From NCBI RefSeq assembly GCF_008725655.1, contig NZ_VYXP01000007.1, positions 107,001 to 171,000 on the forward strand: a DNA stretch of 64,000 nucleotides. The letters run 5' to 3'. Under the pieces are notes generated by a model. The model saw only the letters and a program-made list of their open reading frames with translations, did no database searches and was not told the DNA's origin. The DNA comes from Marinihelvus fidelis. Its GTDB lineage: Bacteria; Pseudomonadota; Gammaproteobacteria; Xanthomonadales; SZUA-36. Of this stretch, positions 1 through 9,220 are shown in pieces. A program made the translations under genes and the position numbers. Each line of letters starts with the position of its first letter. Within the stretch, counting starts at the first letter, position 1.

Positions 1-1101
1 CTCGCCATCCTCCAGTCCCTCGAGCATGGCCGCGAATCGGTCGCCAAACTGCTGCGGGATGATCCAGCCCATGTCGCCACCGATGTTGGCGCTGGTGGTG
101 TCATCGGAGAACTCGCGGGCGAGCTCGGCAAAGTCTTCACCGTCGTCGATGCGCGTGCGGATGGTGCGGATCTCCTCCATCGCGGCGCGCGGCGTGACCA
201 GTTCATTAGGCGTGATCTGAATGTGATTGGCGCGATACTCCTCGGCCATGACCCGCTGGCGCTCACGTCGGTCGCTCACCAGGATGATGTGCAGTCCGGC
301 GGCGCTGCGAACCGGCTCGGAGTACTGGCCGGCCTGGAGGTCGCGAACAGCCTCGGCGAACTCGCGGGGCATGCTGCTCAGGTCGCGCCAGCCGATGTGA
401 CCGCCTTCCAGGGCGTCGCTGCTCTGGGAGTAGCTGATGGCGGCCTGTTCGAAGCCCATGCCGCCATCAAGGTCAGCATGGATCTGGTCTGCGCGGGCTT
501 CGGCTTCGGCCACGGCCTGCGGGGTCGAGCCATCCGGGATGCGCACCAGGATCTGTGACAGGTCGAACTCGCCGCCGCTGAAGTCCTCGGAGGCCAGCAG
601 GATGTCGATCTCGGTATCGCTGACCGGGTCCATGCTGCTGACGATACGCTGGCGCAGACGTTCGGCGACGATCTCTTCGCCGATGTTGCGGCGGAAGTCG
701 TCGAAGTCCTCGCCCTCGGAGGAGATGACCTGGCGCAGCTGGTCCAGCGAAATGCCGTTTTGCTGGGCCACGTTCATCAGCGCCTGGTCGATGTCCGCGT
801 CACTGACGCGAATACCGGTTTGCTGGGCGCGCTGTACCTGCAGTTTGCGGACAATCAGGCGTTCGAGCACCTGCTTTTCCAGCAGGTCCTGCGGCGGCAT
901 GCCGCCGCCCTGGGCGCGGATGCGGTCGACGATGCCATCGATGGCCACATCGAGCTCACTGCGCAGGATCACGTCTTCTTCCACCAGCGCGACGATGCTG
1001 TCGATCGGCTGGGCTGCCTGGGCCTGGGCCAGCGCCGGCAGAAGCGCGGTCGCGGCAAGCGCGAGGGCCATCAGGCGAGAAACGAATCGGGGTGTTTGCA
1101 T
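1..1101 (-). CDS. surA: Periplasmic chaperone/peptidyl-prolyl isomerase SurA (partial, C-terminus off the window)
   Basis: The frame is open from an ATG at 1101 to the left edge, giving the first 367 codons. The protein starts with a signal peptide (basic MQTPRFVSR, hydrophobic core, ALAQA cleavage region). The SurA N-terminal chaperone domain follows (IDSIVALVEEDVILRSELD and onward), then a parvulin rotamase domain around residues 175-270 and the start of a second parvulin repeat. SurA escorts outer-membrane beta-barrel proteins, LptD among them, across the periplasm. GGAGTAA sits just upstream of the ATG as ribosome site. It lies about 120 bases downstream of lptD on the same strand, the conserved lptD-surA order. 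The end of the second parvulin domain and the stop are outside the window. The family call is firm. Confidence 0.95.
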   Translation of the reverse strand, partial: MQTPRFVSRLMALALAATALLPALAQAQAAQPIDSIVALVEEDVILRSELDVAIDGIVDRIRAQGGGMPPQDLLEKQVLERLIVRKLQVQRAQQTGIRVSDADIDQALMNVAQQNGISLDQLRQVISSEGEDFDDFRRNIGEEIVAERLRQRIVSSMDPVSDTEIDILLASEDFSGGEFDLSQILVRIPDGSTPQAVAEAEARADQIHADLDGGMGFEQAAISYSQSSDALEGGHIGWRDLSSMPREFAEAVRDLQAGQYSEPVRSAAGLHIILVSDRRERQRVMAEEYRANHIQITPNELVTPRAAMEEIRTIRTRIDDGEDFAELAREFSDDTTSANIGGDMGWIIPQQFGDRFAAMLEGLEDGE

Positions 1102-1224
1102 CGAAAATTACTCCTGCCGGGGCGCATCCTGGCGCGCCGCACCGGCATCAGGTCTTGCTTTTCAGAGGACGGCTATTCTAAACCAAACCGCCACGGGTGC
1201 GAGGGGTTGCGACGGCCCCGGGGC

Positions 1225-3426
1225 TCACGGCGCCGGCGTGTAGAACAACGGCGGTTCGCGGCGGCCGAAGCTGCCCAGCCCCTTCAGGCGCAGTTCCAGG
1301 TAGATGGCATCGCGCTCGCCGCCCTCGCGGTCCTTCAGGTAGCGCCGCGCGACCACCCGCAGGGCCCAGCAGCAACTCTCGTACTCGGCACCGACCAGGC
1401 CTTCCAGCAGCTCGTCGTCCTGGACCGACCAGTTCACCCGCGAGAACAGGCGCCAGCTCTCGTTGATGGGCCAGTAGTAGCGCACATCGAACTGGTCCAG
1501 GCGATCGCGCCGGTAGCGGTATTCGACCGCCATCCGGTGGCCGTTGCGGGTGGTGTGATCCAAGCCGGCCACGCCCACGTCAAGCTGGTTGGCTTCCCAG
1601 TCCCACTGCAGGCCCAGCCGGGCGGTGAAGCGATCCATCGGGTGCCAGTTGAACTCGCCGATAAACGGTGACTTTTCCAGCCGCTCCATGGTTTCGTCCG
1701 GCAGCCGGACCAGCGGGTTGTCCAGGTAAATGATCTGCCCCAGGCTCAGGCTCCAGGCGTCATTGCCGCGGTTGGCGTCAATCGAGCGCGTACTCAGCGC
1801 CAGCGTGACCTGGTTGGCGTCGCTCTGGCGGTCTGCGCCGGTGTAGCGGTTGTAATGGAACAGCTGGGCGAAACCGAAGGTGAACTCGTTGGTATCGAAA
1901 TCGGGCAGCTCGTCCTGGTTCTCGTAGGGCACGTACAGGTAGTAGATACGCGGCTCAAGTGTCTGGGTGTTGCCGCTGGCCAGTTCGCGTTCCAGGTACA
2001 GCCCGCTGTCCAGGCTGAGGATGGAGGTGCCGCGGTCAGGGGACTCGTCGCCCGGCTCGCCCTGCAGGTCGAGTTCATAGGTGGTGTAACGGTAGCCGGC
2101 ATTGGCGCGCAGGAAACCCCAGTAGCGGTCCAGGTTCCAGGACAGGTCGGGGTAGACGTCCAGGCGGGCGCCGGTGACGCCGGTGTCGCGGTCGAAGTAC
2201 ACGAGCTCGGAATCCAGCCGTGCCTGGAAGCCGCTCCGGCCCAGCGGTGCGTCGAACATAAAGGCGGCGCGCGGCAGGCGGCGGTAAGGCTCCTGTCCGG
2301 GTGAGACCGAGTCATCAATCACCTGGAAGCCGTCGGCCAGTAACGAGAAGATCCAGTAGCGGCCGGCGCCGTCGATGCTGGCCTGGCTGCGCAGGTACTG
2401 GCGTGAAGTTTGTGCCAGGTCGCCGCCGAAATCCTGGAAGTAGGCATCGTCGCTGACCCGCTCCAGGCGCATGCGGCCACGCCAGGCGGGCGAGAACGCA
2501 GCACTGGCCCGGGCCAGGTAGTGCCAGCGGTCCTCGCCGGTCTTGTCGTCGTCGAACAGGTAGCTGCCGTCGAAGACGCTGCTGGTGCGTTGGGTCAGCA
2601 GCCGGTATTCGCCGGTGCCCATGAAGCCTCGGTCGGTGTACAGCCGGGGCGTGAAGGTCAGGTCCTGGTTGGGCGCGATGTTCCAGTAGTACGGCACGCT
2701 GACTTCCAGGCCGTTGTCGTTGGCGGTGCTCAGCGAGGGGTACAGGAAGCCGCTCTTGCGCCGGTCGTCGATTGGGAAGGTCATCCAGGGCACATACATC
2801 ACCGGGATGCTGCCCAGCTCCAGCTTGGCGCCGCGGGCCACGCCCACACCCTCGTCATGGCGCAGCTCCAGTGACTTCGCGGACAGCCGCCACTCGGGGT
2901 CGTCACCCGGGCAGGTGGTAAACCAGATCCGCCGCAGGTCGGTGCGGTTGCCGCCGCTGACGTGCGCACTGTCCGCGCCGCCATGCGCGCTGGAGCCGAC
3001 GAAGCCATAGTCGACGTCGTAGAAATCACCGGATTGCTCATTGAAGCCGTACAGGCCGTTCGAGGCCGACAGGCGCACCTGGGAATCCTCATAGCTCAGC
3101 GGCGTGGGCAGCCCGAGTACCCGGCTGACCGGGTCGAAGCGCGCGGCCTCGGTGGACAGGTGCTGGTCGGCGCGGAACAGTTCGACATTGCCGCTGGCGG
3201 TACCCGGCTGGCCCTTGCTGGCTTCGAAGCGTTGGGCGTAGATGTTCACCGGCGCGCTTTCGCGGTCCGGAACCGTGCCGACCACGGGCGCCAGTGCCGG
3301 CTGCGGGCAGGCCAGTGCCGCCGGCGTTTCCGCCGTTTGCGCCCATGCCGTGGGCGATAGCAGCGCGATCATCATGCTCGCGCGGGACGGCCAGCGGGAC
3401 CGTTTTCGGTTTGCCAGGGAGTTCAC
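1225..3426 (-). CDS. lptD: LPS-assembly protein LptD
   Basis: Outer-membrane barrel of the Lpt machine that inserts lipopolysaccharide into the outer leaflet. I place the start at GTG 3426 (733 aa): AGGTGA lies just upstream, and the next residues form a signal peptide ending in AWAQ. The frame extends further upstream, but that extension has no signal character. An OstA/LptA-like periplasmic domain occupies about residues 50-160 and the C-terminal barrel follows. Four cysteines, C40, C172 and the adjacent pair C685/C686 (motif SCCW), match the paired disulfides that lock the N-terminal domain to the barrel in LptD. The last residues are a short proline-rich tail. It is followed by surA, its known chaperone. 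Confidence 0.95.
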   Translation of the reverse strand: MNSLANRKRSRWPSRASMMIALLSPTAWAQTAETPAALACPQPALAPVVGTVPDRESAPVNIYAQRFEASKGQPGTASGNVELFRADQHLSTEAARFDPVSRVLGLPTPLSYEDSQVRLSASNGLYGFNEQSGDFYDVDYGFVGSSAHGGADSAHVSGGNRTDLRRIWFTTCPGDDPEWRLSAKSLELRHDEGVGVARGAKLELGSIPVMYVPWMTFPIDDRRKSGFLYPSLSTANDNGLEVSVPYYWNIAPNQDLTFTPRLYTDRGFMGTGEYRLLTQRTSSVFDGSYLFDDDKTGEDRWHYLARASAAFSPAWRGRMRLERVSDDAYFQDFGGDLAQTSRQYLRSQASIDGAGRYWIFSLLADGFQVIDDSVSPGQEPYRRLPRAAFMFDAPLGRSGFQARLDSELVYFDRDTGVTGARLDVYPDLSWNLDRYWGFLRANAGYRYTTYELDLQGEPGDESPDRGTSILSLDSGLYLERELASGNTQTLEPRIYYLYVPYENQDELPDFDTNEFTFGFAQLFHYNRYTGADRQSDANQVTLALSTRSIDANRGNDAWSLSLGQIIYLDNPLVRLPDETMERLEKSPFIGEFNWHPMDRFTARLGLQWDWEANQLDVGVAGLDHTTRNGHRMAVEYRYRRDRLDQFDVRYYWPINESWRLFSRVNWSVQDDELLEGLVGAEYESCCWALRVVARRYLKDREGGERDAIYLELRLKGLGSFGRREPPLFYTPAP

Positions 3427-3493
3427 GCAGTCACCTGCCGGGAAAATCGGCGTAACGGTGTCACAAACCGGACACCGGCGCAACGGCGCGAGG

Positions 3494-4549
3494 TCATGGA
3501 CACGGTGTTTCCAGCCAGCGCGCCCGGGTGTCGGCATCGCGCCCGGCGATTGATGCGGCGGCCTGGTGGAACCGTTCAAAGTCGCCGTCGCTGTTCTCGA
3601 ACAGCTGTTCAAACGCGCAGTGCCCGCCCTGGTACTGGCTCACCAGGGCCATGCCGGCATTGTTGGCGCCGGCGTCGAAGAACCAGCGCCAGGGGTCGCT
3701 GCCCTGCCACTCATCATTGCGCAGGCGGTCGTAGTCCCGGCGCAACGCCCCGAACAGTTCGGCCTTGGCCGCCAGCCGTTCGCCCTCCGGGCGGGTCGTA
3801 GCGTACAGGTTCGCCAGTTGCCCACGATACCGGTCCACCAGCTGGCGCCACTGCGCGCTCATGGCCTTGCGCCGCTGCCACGCGGCAACCTGCTCGCCCC
3901 GGCCCGTGTCCTGCAGCCAGCGGCTGACACCTGCCGATTCGACAAAGCTGGCATAGGACTCGCTGAACGCCGTATCGCCCGCGACATAGAGCCGGCGATG
4001 TGCAAGCTCATGAACCAGTGTGCCCGCCAGGTAGGGGTCCGGCGCGTCCAGCCAGGTGTCCAGCAGCGGGTCGTCGAACCAGCCTAGCGTGGAGTAGGCG
4101 GACGCCGGCGACACGATGACGTCATCACCGCGTTGCCGCAGGCGCGCGGCGAAGGCTTCGGCATCGTCGGGATCGTAATAGCCGCGGTAGGGCACACAGC
4201 CGGCAACGATGAAGCACCATTCGCGCGGCACCAGCGACAGCGGTGGTGCGGCGACGACATTCCAGACCACGGCATCGTGGCCAGTGACGACCACCTGTGA
4301 ATAGGCGTCGTCCGCGGGCAGTGCGAGTTGCCGCTCCGCGTAGGACAGCACGTCGCGGGCGACCAGGATGCGTTCGGCCAGCGGGTCCCCCGGCCCAGCC
4401 TGCGCCAGGTAGCCGTCGACGTCCTGGCGGTCATTCATCAGCGAAAGGTGGCCACCGACGGCCTGGGCGTAGTACCCGGGGCCGGCACAGGCCGACGCCA
4501 GCAGCGCACACAGGCCCAGGACCATGGCCCTCGGGAAGGTGCCTGTCAT
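3494..4549 (-). CDS. Putative lipoprotein aminopeptidase (PF10023-like)
   Basis: A 351-residue protein with a lipoprotein signal (LLASAC lipobox, C21) and a zinc-metallopeptidase motif HELAH (H180, E181, H184), followed by downstream acidic residues in FSESYASFVE that fit a gluzincin third ligand. The family is annotated as predicted aminopeptidases, usually 340-370 aa, so the length fits. The substrate is not known from sequence. Its ATG overlaps the msrB stop (TGATG), so the two are translationally coupled. It reads toward lptD with about 70 bases between. Confidence 0.8.
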   Translation of the reverse strand: MTGTFPRAMVLGLCALLASACAGPGYYAQAVGGHLSLMNDRQDVDGYLAQAGPGDPLAERILVARDVLSYAERQLALPADDAYSQVVVTGHDAVVWNVVAAPPLSLVPREWCFIVAGCVPYRGYYDPDDAEAFAARLRQRGDDVIVSPASAYSTLGWFDDPLLDTWLDAPDPYLAGTLVHELAHRRLYVAGDTAFSESYASFVESAGVSRWLQDTGRGEQVAAWQRRKAMSAQWRQLVDRYRGQLANLYATTRPEGERLAAKAELFGALRRDYDRLRNDEWQGSDPWRWFFDAGANNAGMALVSQYQGGHCAFEQLFENSDGDFERFHQAAASIAGRDADTRARWLETPCP

Positions 4550-4959
4550 CAGGCCGAGTCGGTATCCGCCGGCACGAAGTCGAGCGAGGCCGAGTTGATG
4601 CAGTAGCGCAGGCCCGTGGGCGGCGGCCCGTCCGGGAACACGTGCCCCAAGTGCGCGTCGCAGCGCGGGCAGACCAGTTCGGTGCGGATCATGCCGTGGC
4701 TCAGGTCGCGTTTCTGGACGATGCCGGCGGCTTCGAGTTCGCCGTGAAAGCTGGGCCAGCCACAGCCGGAGTGGAACTTGCTGTCAGCGCCGAACAGCGC
4801 GTGCCGGCAGCAGACGCAGTGATAGGTGCCGTCCTCGAAGTGGTCACAGTACTCGCCCGTGAACGGGCGCTCGGTACCGGCCTGGCGGGTGACGCGGTAC
4901 TGTTCGGGGTCCAGGGCCTGTCGCCATTCTTCGTCCGTCTTGTCAACGCGGTCATTCAT
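4549..4959 (-). CDS. msrB: Peptide-methionine (R)-S-oxide reductase MsrB
   Basis: Reduces methionine-R-sulfoxide in proteins. The start at 4959 has GGAGGTG upstream; the frame continues further upstream but without a better start. The 136-aa product carries the two CxxC zinc pairs (HCVCC and VCPRC), the CGWPSF motif, and the catalytic cysteine in RYCINSASL near the C-terminus. No signal peptide is present, so it is cytoplasmic. It is the first gene of a unit with the lipoprotein peptidase, whose start overlaps its stop. Confidence 0.95.
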   Translation of the reverse strand: MNDRVDKTDEEWRQALDPEQYRVTRQAGTERPFTGEYCDHFEDGTYHCVCCRHALFGADSKFHSGCGWPSFHGELEAAGIVQKRDLSHGMIRTELVCPRCDAHLGHVFPDGPPPTGLRYCINSASLDFVPADTDSA

Positions 4960-5009
4960 CGTGGGCACCTCCGGGATGGATGGAATTATACCGTGCGCAA
5001 TGTCTGCGC

Positions 5010-5015
5010 TATGCT
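5010..5015 (+). promoter_or_regulatory. -10-like hexamer six bases before the VOC gene
   Basis: TATGCT at 5010-5015 is followed by exactly six bases and then the ATG at 5022, with no Shine-Dalgarno. A transcript initiating at normal distance from this -10 would begin at or within a base of the start codon, so a leaderless mRNA is likely. No good -35 is visible. Confidence 0.4.
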
Positions 5016-5021
5016 TCGACC

Positions 5022-5447
5022 ATGACGACACTGAGTCCGTTTCACCTGGCCATCCCGGTCAATGACCTGGCCGCCGCGCGACGCTTCTACGGCGAGCTGC
5101 TGGGGTGCCCGGAAGGCCGTTCTTCCGGCCACTGGGTCGACTTCGATTTTCGTGGCCACCAGCTGGTCTGCCACCTGGACGAGGCCGCAGCCGGCGGGCC
5201 GTTGCGCAACCCGGTCGATGGTGACCAGGTGCCGGTGCCGCATTTTGGCCTGGTGTTGTCGATGACGGAGTGGCAGGCGCTGGCCGACCGGCTGGAAGCG
5301 GCCGGTACGCGCTTCGAAATCCCGCCGCGCATCCGTTTCCAGGGCCAGGTGGGTGAGCAGGGTACGTTCTTTGTCTTTGATCCGGCCGGCAACGCGCTGG
5401 AGTTCAAGGCCTTTGCCGACCCCGAACGGCTGTTCGCCAGCGACTGA
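5022..5447 (+). CDS. VOC (glyoxalase/bleomycin-resistance fold) family protein
   Basis: A 141-aa single-domain VOC protein: the start [20 protein letters not shown] and the metal-site-like [12 protein letters not shown] near the end are characteristic. The family holds metal-dependent lyases, dioxygenases and binding proteins; this subtype has no assigned reaction. The start is the ATG at 5022, preceded by a -10-like element rather than a ribosome site. It is divergent from msrB and followed 10 bases later by a DUF2007-like gene. Confidence 0.85.
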   Translation: MTTLSPFHLAIPVNDLAAARRFYGELLGCPEGRSSGHWVDFDFRGHQLVCHLDEAAAGGPLRNPVDGDQVPVPHFGLVLSMTEWQALADRLEAAGTRFEIPPRIRFQGQVGEQGTFFVFDPAGNALEFKAFADPERLFASD

Positions 5448-5457
5448 GGCCGGCGGC

Positions 5458-5688
5458 ATGATCAAGGTTTTCGAAACACTGGATATTCTCGAGGCCGGCC
5501 GCATCCGCAGCCTGCTTGAGGCCCATGATATTGATGTGTTCATGAAGAACGAGTTTGCCGGTGGCGCGCTGGGCGACCTGCCGTTCCTGGAAGTCGCGCC
5601 GCAGCTGTTCGTGGTCAATGACGATGATGCCCCGGCGGCGCGAAGGCTGATCCGCGAGGACGGCAGCGAGGTGGCCGAAGCCCGCTAG
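5458..5688 (+). CDS. DUF2007-like small protein (putative signal-transducing protein)
   Basis: A 76-aa protein beginning MIKVFETLDILEAGRIRSLL, then a central stretch with hydrophobic strand LFVVNDDDAPAARRLI. This matches the small ferredoxin-like DUF2007 family of unproven function. It starts 10 bases after the VOC gene stop and is probably cotranscribed. Its TAG overlaps by four bases the stop of the convergent transporter/acyltransferase gene. Confidence 0.75.
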   Translation: MIKVFETLDILEAGRIRSLLEAHDIDVFMKNEFAGGALGDLPFLEVAPQLFVVNDDDAPAARRLIREDGSEVAEAR

Positions 5689-7565
5689 CGGTCGTCGCCG
5701 CGCAACGCGCGAATCGCGGCTTCAAGGCGCTCTGTGGTGAGTTCCGCCGCCGGGATCGGTTCGCCAACCCTCAGTTCGATCCGCCCGAACAACTTGTATG
5801 GCCGGCGCTTCCAGAACGAGTCGCGGCGGCTGAACAGCGACCCCCACAGGTGGCACAGCGCCATCGGTACCACGGGCACCGGGTTCTGCTCGACGATTTT
5901 CGCCACGCCGCCCTTGAAGGGCTGGATCTCGCCATCGCGGGTGATGCCGCCCTCGGGGAAAATGCCCACCGGCGCGCCGGCGGCCAGCTCCGCATCGATC
6001 TTTTCATAGGCCGCCGCCAGGATGTCGGCATCCTCGCTGGCCGATGCAATCGGGATCGCCTTGCCGGCGCGGAACAGCCAGCGCATCACCGGGATGTCGT
6101 AGAGCTTGTACCACATGACGAATCGCGTCGGCCGCGGCGACATGCCCATGATAATGACCGGGTCTACGTAGCTGACATGGTTGCAGGCCAGGATCACCGC
6201 GCCTTTTTCCGGGATGTTCTCCAGGCCCGTCACTTTCACCCGGTAGATGGTGTGGATGAGCAGCCAGGCCACGAACCGCAGCAGGAATTCCGGCACGATG
6301 GTGAAGATGTACAGCGCGACCACGGCGTTGAGGATGGCCGTGGCCAGGAACAGCTGCGGAATCGTAAAGCCGGCGGCGCCCAGCATGATGATGGCAAACA
6401 CCGCGGCCACGACCATGAACAGCGCGTTGAGAATGTTGTTGCCGGCGATGACGCGGGAGCGGTGCGACGCCGCCGAGCGGGCCTGCACCAGGGCGTACAG
6501 CGGCACGATGTAGAAGCCGCCAAAACCGCCGATCATCAGCAGGTCAAAAACGATACGCCAGCTGCCGGCCTGGGCAAAAAACGTCGCCGGTTCCAGGCCC
6601 ACGGCCGGACTCAACGGGCTGGCGAAATACAGGTCGATGCCGAACAGGGTCAGGCCGATAGTGCCCAGCGGCACCAGGCCAATCTCGACCCGGTGGTTGG
6701 ACAGTTTCTCGCAGGCCAGTGAGCCGACGCTGATGCCGACGATAAACACACCCAGCAGCATGGACATCAGCCGTTCGTCGCCACCCAGCACATTGATCGT
6801 GTAGCTGGGCACCTGCACCAGGATGGTGGCGCCGAAGAACCAGAACCAGGAGATGCCCAGCACGCCGTGCAGCACGGTGCGGTCGGCGCCAATGAATTTC
6901 AGGTTGCGGATGCTCTCGCTGAAGATGTTCCAGTTGATCTTCAGGCCCGGGTCGACGGCCGCCGCGCGGGGGACATACAGGCTGGCGAGCCAGCCGCAGA
7001 CCGCCACGGCCAGCGCTGCCACCGCGACCCACATGGGCCAGGCCGTATCGACGCCGGCGAGCAGTGGCCCGGCGATGGTGCCGCCCAGGATGGCGACGAA
7101 GGTACCCATTTCCACCAGCGCATTGCCGCCGACCAGCTCCCTGGGCGCCAGCACCTGCGGCAGGATGCCGTACTTGATGGGCCCGAAAATGGTCGACTGG
7201 AAACCCAGCCCGAACAGCACCAGCAACAGCAGCGGCAGGTTGCCCAGCCACAGCCCCAGTGCCGCCAGGCCCATCAGGCCCACTTCGAACAGCTTGATGC
7301 GGCGAATCTGCGCTGACTTTTCGAACTTGTCGGCGAACTGGCCGAACAGGGCCGAGAACAGGAAGAACGGCAGGATAAACAGCAGCGCGCTCAGGTTGAC
7401 CAGCTGATCGGTATTCAGGCCGCCCATCTGGCTGGCTTCGAAAACCAGCAGTGCGGCCAGCGCGTTCTTGAAGATGTTGTCATTCAGCGCGCCCAGCGCC
7501 TGGGTCACGAAGAACGGCCCGAAGCGGCGCTCGGTGAACAGCCGGAACTGTGAGCGGCCGGACAT
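5685..7565 (-). CDS. LplT-like MFS transporter fused to PlsC-like acyltransferase
   Basis: A 626-aa two-domain protein. Residues about 1-420 are a 12-helix MFS transporter whose opening (FFVTQALGALNDNIFKNAL) matches lysophospholipid transporter LplT. From about residue 430 there is a PlsC acyltransferase with the catalytic NHVSYVD (N462, H463, D468) and a FPEGG motif around 535-540. Related proteins often carry a third acyl-ACP synthetase (AMP-ligase) domain; that is absent here. The likely role is taking up or flipping lysophospholipid and re-acylating it at the inner membrane. It runs toward the DUF2007 gene and is convergent with it. The CNT transporter gene ends 12 bases upstream. Confidence 0.88.
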   Translation of the reverse strand: MSGRSQFRLFTERRFGPFFVTQALGALNDNIFKNALAALLVFEASQMGGLNTDQLVNLSALLFILPFFLFSALFGQFADKFEKSAQIRRIKLFEVGLMGLAALGLWLGNLPLLLLVLFGLGFQSTIFGPIKYGILPQVLAPRELVGGNALVEMGTFVAILGGTIAGPLLAGVDTAWPMWVAVAALAVAVCGWLASLYVPRAAAVDPGLKINWNIFSESIRNLKFIGADRTVLHGVLGISWFWFFGATILVQVPSYTINVLGGDERLMSMLLGVFIVGISVGSLACEKLSNHRVEIGLVPLGTIGLTLFGIDLYFASPLSPAVGLEPATFFAQAGSWRIVFDLLMIGGFGGFYIVPLYALVQARSAASHRSRVIAGNNILNALFMVVAAVFAIIMLGAAGFTIPQLFLATAILNAVVALYIFTIVPEFLLRFVAWLLIHTIYRVKVTGLENIPEKGAVILACNHVSYVDPVIIMGMSPRPTRFVMWYKLYDIPVMRWLFRAGKAIPIASASEDADILAAAYEKIDAELAAGAPVGIFPEGGITRDGEIQPFKGGVAKIVEQNPVPVVPMALCHLWGSLFSRRDSFWKRRPYKLFGRIELRVGEPIPAAELTTERLEAAIRALRGDDR

Positions 7566-7577
7566 GCGGGGTCGCCG

Positions 7578-8852
7578 TCAGCCGGCCAGCTGCGTCAGCA
7601 CGCCGGCGATGGTGGCCGTCATCATTGTCGCCAGGGTGCCGCCGAACACGGCGCGCAGGCCCAGCCGGGCGATATCGCCGCGGCGCTCGGGTGCGAGCCC
7701 GCCGATGCCGCCGATCTGGATCGCGATCGAAGAGAAATTGGCGAAACCACACAGCGCATAGGTGGAGATCAGCACCGCCTGTGGCGACAGGGTGTCTTTC
7801 AGCTCGTTCAGGGACAGGTAGGCGACGAACTCGTTGGTGATGACCTTCTCGCCAATCAGCCCGCCCACGGCCACGGCGTCCTGCCAGGGCACACCGATCA
7901 CCCAGGCCAGCGGTGACAGCAGGTAGCCCAGGATCAGTGACAGCCCCAGCGGCTGGCCCAGCAGTTCTTCAAGGCCGGTGACCTGGCCCAGCCAGCCCAG
8001 CGGCCAGTCCAGCAACGCGATCAGGGCAATGAACGCCAGCAGCATGGCGCCGACATTCAGCGCCAGACGCATGCCGTCTGAAGCGCCATTGGCGGCCGCC
8101 TCAATGACGTTGCCGGCGGTCTTCTCGACATGCAGCTTGACGGTGCCTTTTGTCAGCGACTCATCGGTTTCCGGTCGCAGGATCTTGGCGATGACAATGG
8201 TCGCGGGCGCGGCCATGACGCTGGCCGCCAGCAGGTGGCGGGCGTAGAACAGCTGCATCTCGGGGTCGGGGCCGCCCAGCATGGCGATATACGCGGCCAG
8301 CACGGCGCCGGCGATGGTCGCCATGCCACCGATCATCATCGTCAGCAGCTCGGACTCGGTCATGCGGGCGATGTAGGGCCGCACCACCAGCGGCGCCTCA
8401 GTCTGGCCGACGAACACGTTGGCGGCGACGGACAGCGACTCTGAACCGCTCACATTCAGCAGTTTCTGCATCACCCAGGCCATACCCTGCACGACCTTCT
8501 GCATGATGCCCAGGTGATACAGCACACCCATCAGCGCGGCGAAAAAGATGATCGTCGGCAGCACCTGGAAGGCAAAGATGAACCCGAAGGACTCGACATT
8601 GGTCAGGTCACCAAAGATGAACGAGGCGCCGGTCATGGCAAAGCCGATGACCTTGACGAACAGTCCGGAGAGCAGGTTGAAGAATTCGCGGCCGCCGGGT
8701 ACCAGGATCACCAGGATGGCGAAGAGCAGTTGCAGGCCCACGCCGGTGACGACCAGTTTCCAGTTCACCGCGGAACGGTTCATGGACGCGAGCCAGGCCA
8801 GCCCAAGGAGGACGAGCAGGCCGAAGATTCCGAATGCGATGCTGCCGATCAT
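7578..8852 (-). CDS. Concentrative nucleoside transporter (CNT/NupC family)
   Basis: 424 aa, multi-span membrane protein with the CNT arrangement: an N-terminal three-helix region ([18 protein letters not shown]), a gate/nucleoside-recognition region containing [12 protein letters not shown], and a C-terminal NupC domain with [18 protein letters not shown]. It imports nucleosides using an ion gradient; whether Na+ or H+ cannot be told from sequence. A GGGAGCGGAG ribosome site precedes the ATG. It lies upstream of the transporter/acyltransferase gene on the same strand. Confidence 0.92.
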   Translation of the reverse strand: MIGSIAFGIFGLLVLLGLAWLASMNRSAVNWKLVVTGVGLQLLFAILVILVPGGREFFNLLSGLFVKVIGFAMTGASFIFGDLTNVESFGFIFAFQVLPTIIFFAALMGVLYHLGIMQKVVQGMAWVMQKLLNVSGSESLSVAANVFVGQTEAPLVVRPYIARMTESELLTMMIGGMATIAGAVLAAYIAMLGGPDPEMQLFYARHLLAASVMAAPATIVIAKILRPETDESLTKGTVKLHVEKTAGNVIEAAANGASDGMRLALNVGAMLLAFIALIALLDWPLGWLGQVTGLEELLGQPLGLSLILGYLLSPLAWVIGVPWQDAVAVGGLIGEKVITNEFVAYLSLNELKDTLSPQAVLISTYALCGFANFSSIAIQIGGIGGLAPERRGDIARLGLRAVFGGTLATMMTATIAGVLTQLAG

Positions 8853-8979
8853 GCTCCGCTCCCGGAGTTGTTGTTATCGGCTTGGGAATGTATCGGGTTG
8901 AAGGCGGCGCCGCAAATGCGGCTACCGCCACCCGTCAAGACGGATATCCGTATCCGCCGGTAAACCGGTATGAAACCCT

Positions 8980-9114
8980 TCAGTCAACCAGGCCCGCGAA
9001 CGCCATCGAGGAGAGATTGCTACCGAAATCAGCGCGCGCATCGACCGCCAGCAAGGTGAGCACCAACAAGGTGAACACGATGAATAGAATGGTTTTCCGG
9101 GCTTCAGTCTTCAC
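8980..9114 (-). CDS. Small membrane or exported protein, 44 aa
   Basis: GTG at 9114 is preceded by a strong AGGAGGT at the correct spacing. The predicted peptide is basic at the start (KTEARK), then has a continuous hydrophobic helix (TILFIVFTLLVLTLLAV), then a short polar tail (DARADFGSNLSSMAFAGLVD). It could be a single-pass membrane micropeptide or a cleaved signal peptide with a tiny mature part. I recognise no family. The surrounding 8,853-9,220 stretch otherwise holds only short palindromes (CGGATATCCG at 8941; a GCCGC/GCGGC hairpin near 8910). Confidence 0.5.
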   Translation of the reverse strand: MKTEARKTILFIVFTLLVLTLLAVDARADFGSNLSSMAFAGLVD

Positions 9115-9220
9115 AATGGACCTCCTTGTCGTTGTGGCCCCTTTGGCCGCGGGAAGCGGCCTCTATAACGGTATAACGCAGGAAGGAACTACTTCGTATC
9201 ATCGGTGACGCGTGACGCGG

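Noticed and set aside
3427-3612. Upstream extension of lptD
   Set aside because: The extra residues lack signal-peptide character; the GTG at 3426 has AGGTGA and is followed by a normal signal peptide.
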